Assembly: GCA_934097085.1 (NCBI GenBank)
Contig: CAKONK010000004.1
Span: 57,397-121,396, forward strand
DNA from: an uncultured Bacilli bacterium
GTDB taxonomy: Bacteria > Bacillota_I > Bacilli_A > RF39 > UBA660
DNA length: 64,000 nucleotides
Reading direction: 5' to 3'
Below are positions 61,454-64,000 of this stretch, in pieces; position 1 is the first letter of the stretch; the number at the start of each line of letters is the position of its first letter. The notes under the pieces were generated by a model. That model was not told where the DNA came from, ran no database searches, and worked only from the letters and a program-made list of their open reading frames with translations. Both the position numbers and the translations under genes were made by a program.

Positions 61454-62224
61454 ATGAGTAAGATTAGGGTAAATTTAACAAGTGGAAATGTTTTTGAAAA
61501 ACCATTAGTAACTTGTTTTCAAGGGACAAGTGCAAACTATGTTGTTTTTGACAATGAAATGAATGGTTCAATGGGCCTTCCAATTATTTGTATAAGTAAA
61601 TTAAATGGAGATAGATTAGAGAAGATTTTTGATCAAAGTGAATGGGCTAGTGTAAAGGAAAATTTAAAATCAATTATAAGTGGGTCAACACTTATGTATT
61701 TAGCAGTACCAGAAAATTTAAATGCACAAGATGATTTCTTTACACAACTTACTTTACCGGTGGCATCATTTGATGTATTAAAGAGGAGTTATAATCCTCC
61801 GAAACCTGAACCAGAGGTAATGCCTGCACCACAGCCTGAAGTAGCTCCAGCACCTGCTCCAACTCCAGAGGTTATGGAAACGCCAGCTCCTCCAGTAATG
61901 GATGGACCAATATCATTTGGTGGTATGAATACTGTAAATACTGCTCCAGTTATGTCTAATATGGGTGCTCCAGTAATGAATAGTAATCCTGCTACAAACC
62001 CAGCACCACAAATGATGGGAATGAATGATATGTTAGGTCAAACTAATCATATGGCAATGCAAAATGGAATGGCTCCGATGAATAATTCAATGCCAAATGT
62101 TAATAATCAAATGCCAAATCCATCACCCGTTTCAAATATAAATTATGCAGATTTAAAAGAAACTTTTATGAAATCTTGTGAAAATATGTTTGATGCTTTA
62201 GTAAAAAGATTTGAAAATAAATAA
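61454..62224 (+). CDS. Protein with N-terminal globular domain and Pro/Met/Asn-rich low-complexity half
   Basis: 256 residues. Residues 1-110 look globular (NYVVFDNEMNGSMGLPIICI). Residues 115-225 are low complexity: Pro-Ala-Glu repeats, then Met/Asn/Pro-rich sequence. A short amphipathic helix ends the protein (DLKETFMKSCENMFDALVKR). No family recognised. TATAAT (61419-61424) and AAGGGA precede it. Confidence 0.6.
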   Translation: MSKIRVNLTSGNVFEKPLVTCFQGTSANYVVFDNEMNGSMGLPIICISKLNGDRLEKIFDQSEWASVKENLKSIISGSTLMYLAVPENLNAQDDFFTQLTLPVASFDVLKRSYNPPKPEPEVMPAPQPEVAPAPAPTPEVMETPAPPVMDGPISFGGMNTVNTAPVMSNMGAPVMNSNPATNPAPQMMGMNDMLGQTNHMAMQNGMAPMNNSMPNVNNQMPNPSPVSNINYADLKETFMKSCENMFDALVKRFENK

Positions 62225-62249
62225 CTTTCATAAAATTGAAAGTTTTTTT
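62223..62249 (+). terminator. Terminator before the yutH-like gene
   Basis: AACTTTCA (62223-62230) pairs with TGAAAGTT (62237-62244) and continues into T-run. The next start codon is 13 nt further on. Confidence 0.8.
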
Positions 62250-62261
62250 ATATATTATAAT

Positions 62262-63176
62262 ATGAAAGATTTAATAGAGTATTATTATAATTTAGTAATT
62301 GATAAACTTTTTATCGAGGATGATAAGTATCATTTTATTTTAAATAACCATGATTTTTATTTTGTATATTTTTCTAGAACTAAAGAGGATCTCGAAGATA
62401 TTTTATTTGTTTCAAATGAATTGAAACAAAAGGGTATAATTGTTCATAATATTAAGTTAAATATTAATAATAGTTATTTAACAAAGGTTGATGGAATTGA
62501 TTATGTTTTACTCGAAGTATTTAATAAAGATGAAATAATAGATATATTTAGTATAAATAATTATAATAAGAAGCTTTCATTAAATGGTATAAAAAGTAAT
62601 CTTTATCGTAATAATTGGGCTTATTTATGGAGTGTAAAAGTAGATTATATAGAAAGCCAATTAAATGAGATTCAGTATGATAAAATAATTGATAATTCAA
62701 TAGATTATTATATTGGTCTTTCAGAAAATGCTATATACTATGTTAATAATGTAAATTCAAAATATAGTATGTCATCTTTAGATAAAATAGTTTTATCAAG
62801 AAAAAGAATTATTAGTCCAAATTATAGTTTAAATTATTTTAATCCACTTTCATTTATATTTGATTTAGAGGTTCGCGATATAACGGAGTATATAAAATCA
62901 ACTTTTTTTGATAATGGTGATGCTTATCTTGATTTAGAGTCTTATTTAAAAAGTACTAAACTTACAATATATTCATATAATATGCTTTTTGCAAGACTTC
63001 TTTTTCCATCATACTATTTTGATATTTATGAAAAGGTTGTTAATAAAGATACATCATCAGAAAATCTGCTTAAAATTATTGACAAAGCAAATGACTATGA
63101 AAATTTTCTAAAAAAAGCATATGTTTTAATATCAACATATGCTCCCTTAGAAAATATTGAGTGGCTTAAAAATTAA
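62262..63176 (+). CDS. YutH-like spore coat-associated kinase-fold protein
   Basis: 304 residues. The layout follows the CotS/YutH group: an N-terminal NHDFYFVYFSR strand set, NNWAYLWSVKVDYIESQL, and YSYNMLFARLLFPSYYFDIYEKV, close to the YutH end. Kinase catalytic residues are not evident. Neighbours yunB, yutD and a NifU-like gene match the Bacillus yut-yun region. TATATT (62251-62256) is 5 nt before the ATG and no ribosome-binding site is present. It overlaps the convergent NifU-like gene by 11 bp. Confidence 0.65.
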   Translation: MKDLIEYYYNLVIDKLFIEDDKYHFILNNHDFYFVYFSRTKEDLEDILFVSNELKQKGIIVHNIKLNINNSYLTKVDGIDYVLLEVFNKDEIIDIFSINNYNKKLSLNGIKSNLYRNNWAYLWSVKVDYIESQLNEIQYDKIIDNSIDYYIGLSENAIYYVNNVNSKYSMSSLDKIVLSRKRIISPNYSLNYFNPLSFIFDLEVRDITEYIKSTFFDNGDAYLDLESYLKSTKLTIYSYNMLFARLLFPSYYFDIYEKVVNKDTSSENLLKIIDKANDYENFLKKAYVLISTYAPLENIEWLKN

Positions 63177-63390
63177 CATTTATGATACCTTTAATATCAG
63201 GTATTTCTTCCTTAAAAAAGGTAAGTAAATTCTCATTAATTGTGTTATCCTGATATAAACAATTTGCACAAGCACCATAAAGTTTAATATAGATATAACC
63301 ATCTTCATATTTAACAAATTCAATATCGCCACCATCCATATTTAAATAGGGACGAACTTTTTCAATAACATTTAAAATCTTTTCTTCCAT
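63166..63390 (-). CDS. NifU-like Fe-S scaffold domain protein
   Basis: 74 residues: VIEKVRPYLNMDGGDIEFVKY and LYGACANCLYQDNTI with the C-x2-C pair that holds an Fe-S cluster. The protein is a stand-alone NifU C-terminal domain (YutI type) that hands clusters to client proteins. Start 63390 begins the conserved helix; a longer frame to 63564 would overlap the S1 gene. Confidence 0.88.
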   Translation of the reverse strand: MEEKILNVIEKVRPYLNMDGGDIEFVKYEDGYIYIKLYGACANCLYQDNTINENLLTFFKEEIPDIKGIINVNF

Positions 63391-63405
63391 ATAAATCACT
63401 ATATT

Positions 63406-63411
63406 ATTATA
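63406..63411 (-). promoter_or_regulatory. -10 box of the NifU-like gene
   Basis: On the - strand TGC-TATAAT is an extended -10 element 15 nt before the start codon. Confidence 0.5.
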
Positions 63412-63459
63412 GCATTTTTTTGGAAAATATGGTAGAATTTTGTTTGTGAGGAATAGTTT

Positions 63460-63819
63460 ATGGCAGAATATAGAACGGGTAGTATCGTTAAATGCCAAGT
63501 AACTGGAATAGAGAAGTATGGAGCTTTTGTAAATATTGATGGTATTTACAGTGGTCTTATTCATATTTCGGAAATATCAAATGGTTTTGTAAAAGATATT
63601 AATGACTTTTTACAAATTGGTGAAATTATTTATACACAAATACTAGATGTAGATGAGGAAAATAATAGGCTTAAATTATCTATAAAAAATATAAATTATA
63701 AATCAAATACAAAAAGTAAAGTTAAGGAATCTAGACTTGGATTTTTACCTTTAAAAAATCATTTAAATACTTGGATTAGTGAAAAACTATCCGAAATAAA
63801 TGAGAATAATCAAAAGTAG
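63460..63819 (+). CDS. yugI: S1 RNA-binding domain protein (YugI/GSP13-like)
   Basis: 119 residues; the S1 domain (about 5-75: GSIVKCQVTGIEKYGAFVNI, GLIHISEIS, NNRLKLSIKN) is followed by a basic tail with GFLPLKNHLNTWI. Such small S1 proteins bind ribosomes or RNA and act in stress responses. GAGGA precedes the ATG. Confidence 0.83.
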   Translation: MAEYRTGSIVKCQVTGIEKYGAFVNIDGIYSGLIHISEISNGFVKDINDFLQIGEIIYTQILDVDEENNRLKLSIKNINYKSNTKSKVKESRLGFLPLKNHLNTWISEKLSEINENNQK

Positions 63820-63844
63820 GTTATTCTTTTTTAATTTATAACAT

Positions 63845-63867
63845 AAAAAAAACTTCCATAAGGAAGT
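63845..63867 (-). terminator. Terminator of tRNA-Leu
   Basis: On the - strand ACTTCC-TTAT-GGAAGT is followed by a T-run (opposite 63845-63852). Confidence 0.82.
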
Positions 63868-63877
63868 AATTTTTAAA

Positions 63878-63966
63878 TGGTGCCCGAGGCCGGACTTGAA
63901 CCGGCACGGGTTTTAATGCCCGCAGGATTTTAAGTCCTGTGCGTCTACCTATTCCGCCACTCGGGC
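63878..63966 (-). tRNA. tRNA-Leu (anticodon UAA), CCA encoded
   Basis: The - strand starts GCCCGAG and ends CTCGGGC-A-CCA, a perfect 7-bp acceptor stem. The anticodon stem-loop is CAGGA-CTTAAAA-TCCTG with anticodon TAA. A long variable arm (GGGCATTAAAACCC-like) marks a class II tRNA. It reads UUA, the leucine codon favoured in this AT-rich genome. Confidence 0.96.
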
Positions 63967-64000
63967 AGGCACTGTCTTAATTAATAAGACTTCTTAATTA

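Noticed and set aside
63391..63564. Longer start for the NifU-like gene
   Set aside because: The extension overlaps the S1 gene and lacks similarity to the family; a good -10 lies inside it.

Overview
The window is AT-rich (about 25-30% GC by eye) and gene-dense, and almost every gene is on the + strand. TGA is used as a stop (for example at 6678-6680 and 10121-10123), so this is the standard bacterial code and not the Mycoplasma code. The gene set is Gram-positive: TagA/Wzt/LtaS-type envelope genes, a serS T-box, divIB/murG/murB/murD, dacB-spmA-spmB, gerE, gerM, yunB, yutD and yutH. It fits a low-GC Bacillota lineage (an uncultured gut Bacilli/Erysipelotrichia-like or RF39-like organism) that keeps endospore genes. 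The taxon is inferred, not proven.

Layout. 1-135: tail of an upstream gene and a terminator. 135-17.98 kb: a large cell-surface glycan locus. It holds a Wzm/Wzt-type ABC exporter, a GDP-heptose module (kinase, isomerase, fused nucleotidyltransferase/phosphatase), an SDR enzyme, a membrane acyltransferase, a GT8-GT2 fusion, two GT2 enzymes, a 1046-residue O-antigen-ligase/GT4/TagA triple fusion, UDP-GlcNAc 2-epimerase, a polysaccharide deacetylase and galE. 18.0-21.4 kb: T-box-controlled serS, miaB and tRNA-Arg(UCU). 21.5-23.6 kb (- strand): a hypothetical gene, gerM, gerE and a spoIIIAH-like gene. 23.6-26.6 kb: a bacteriocin island with a C39 peptidase/ABC exporter, a small anchored accessory protein and two double-glycine-leader peptides not longer than 52 codons. 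26.6-29.7 kb: rpsU-yqeY and an ABC transporter. 29.7-32.9 kb: three tandem genes sharing a nearly identical promoter and membrane-anchor module but with unrelated ectodomains, plus a HipA-like kinase fragment. 32.9-38.3 kb: LtaS-like enzyme, a TasA/camelysin-like protein, ZIP transporter, SDR, patatin.

38.3-46.7 kb is an accessory zone with long non-coding stretches, two more SipW-type secreted proteins, an Abi_C-type abortive-infection gene behind a 20-bp inverted repeat, a GT-C-like membrane protein, a DUF4143-type ATPase behind four 23-bp repeats, a decayed queH, and a 93-bp direct repeat flanking about 2 kb. 46.7-57.9 kb returns to core functions: murG-murB-divIB, a dNMP-kinase-like gene, a short alaS, murD, dacB, spmA, spmB and an RsuA/RluB pseudouridine synthase. 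57.9-64 kb: a ferredoxin with a Cys/His-rich tail, tail-anchored proteins, yunB, yutD, a yutH-like gene, a NifU-like gene, a yugI-like S1 protein and tRNA-Leu(UAA).

How genes work together. The epimerase supplies UDP-ManNAc for the TagA domain; the heptose module supplies an activated heptose for the neighbouring glycosyltransferases; Wzm/Wzt exports the product. The bacteriocin exporter cleaves and exports the two peptides. gerE, gerM, spoIIIAH-like, dacB-spmAB, yunB and yutH-like together indicate spore formation. Several genes start 5-6 nt after a TATAAT-like box and have no Shine-Dalgarno sequence, which suggests leaderless mRNAs.
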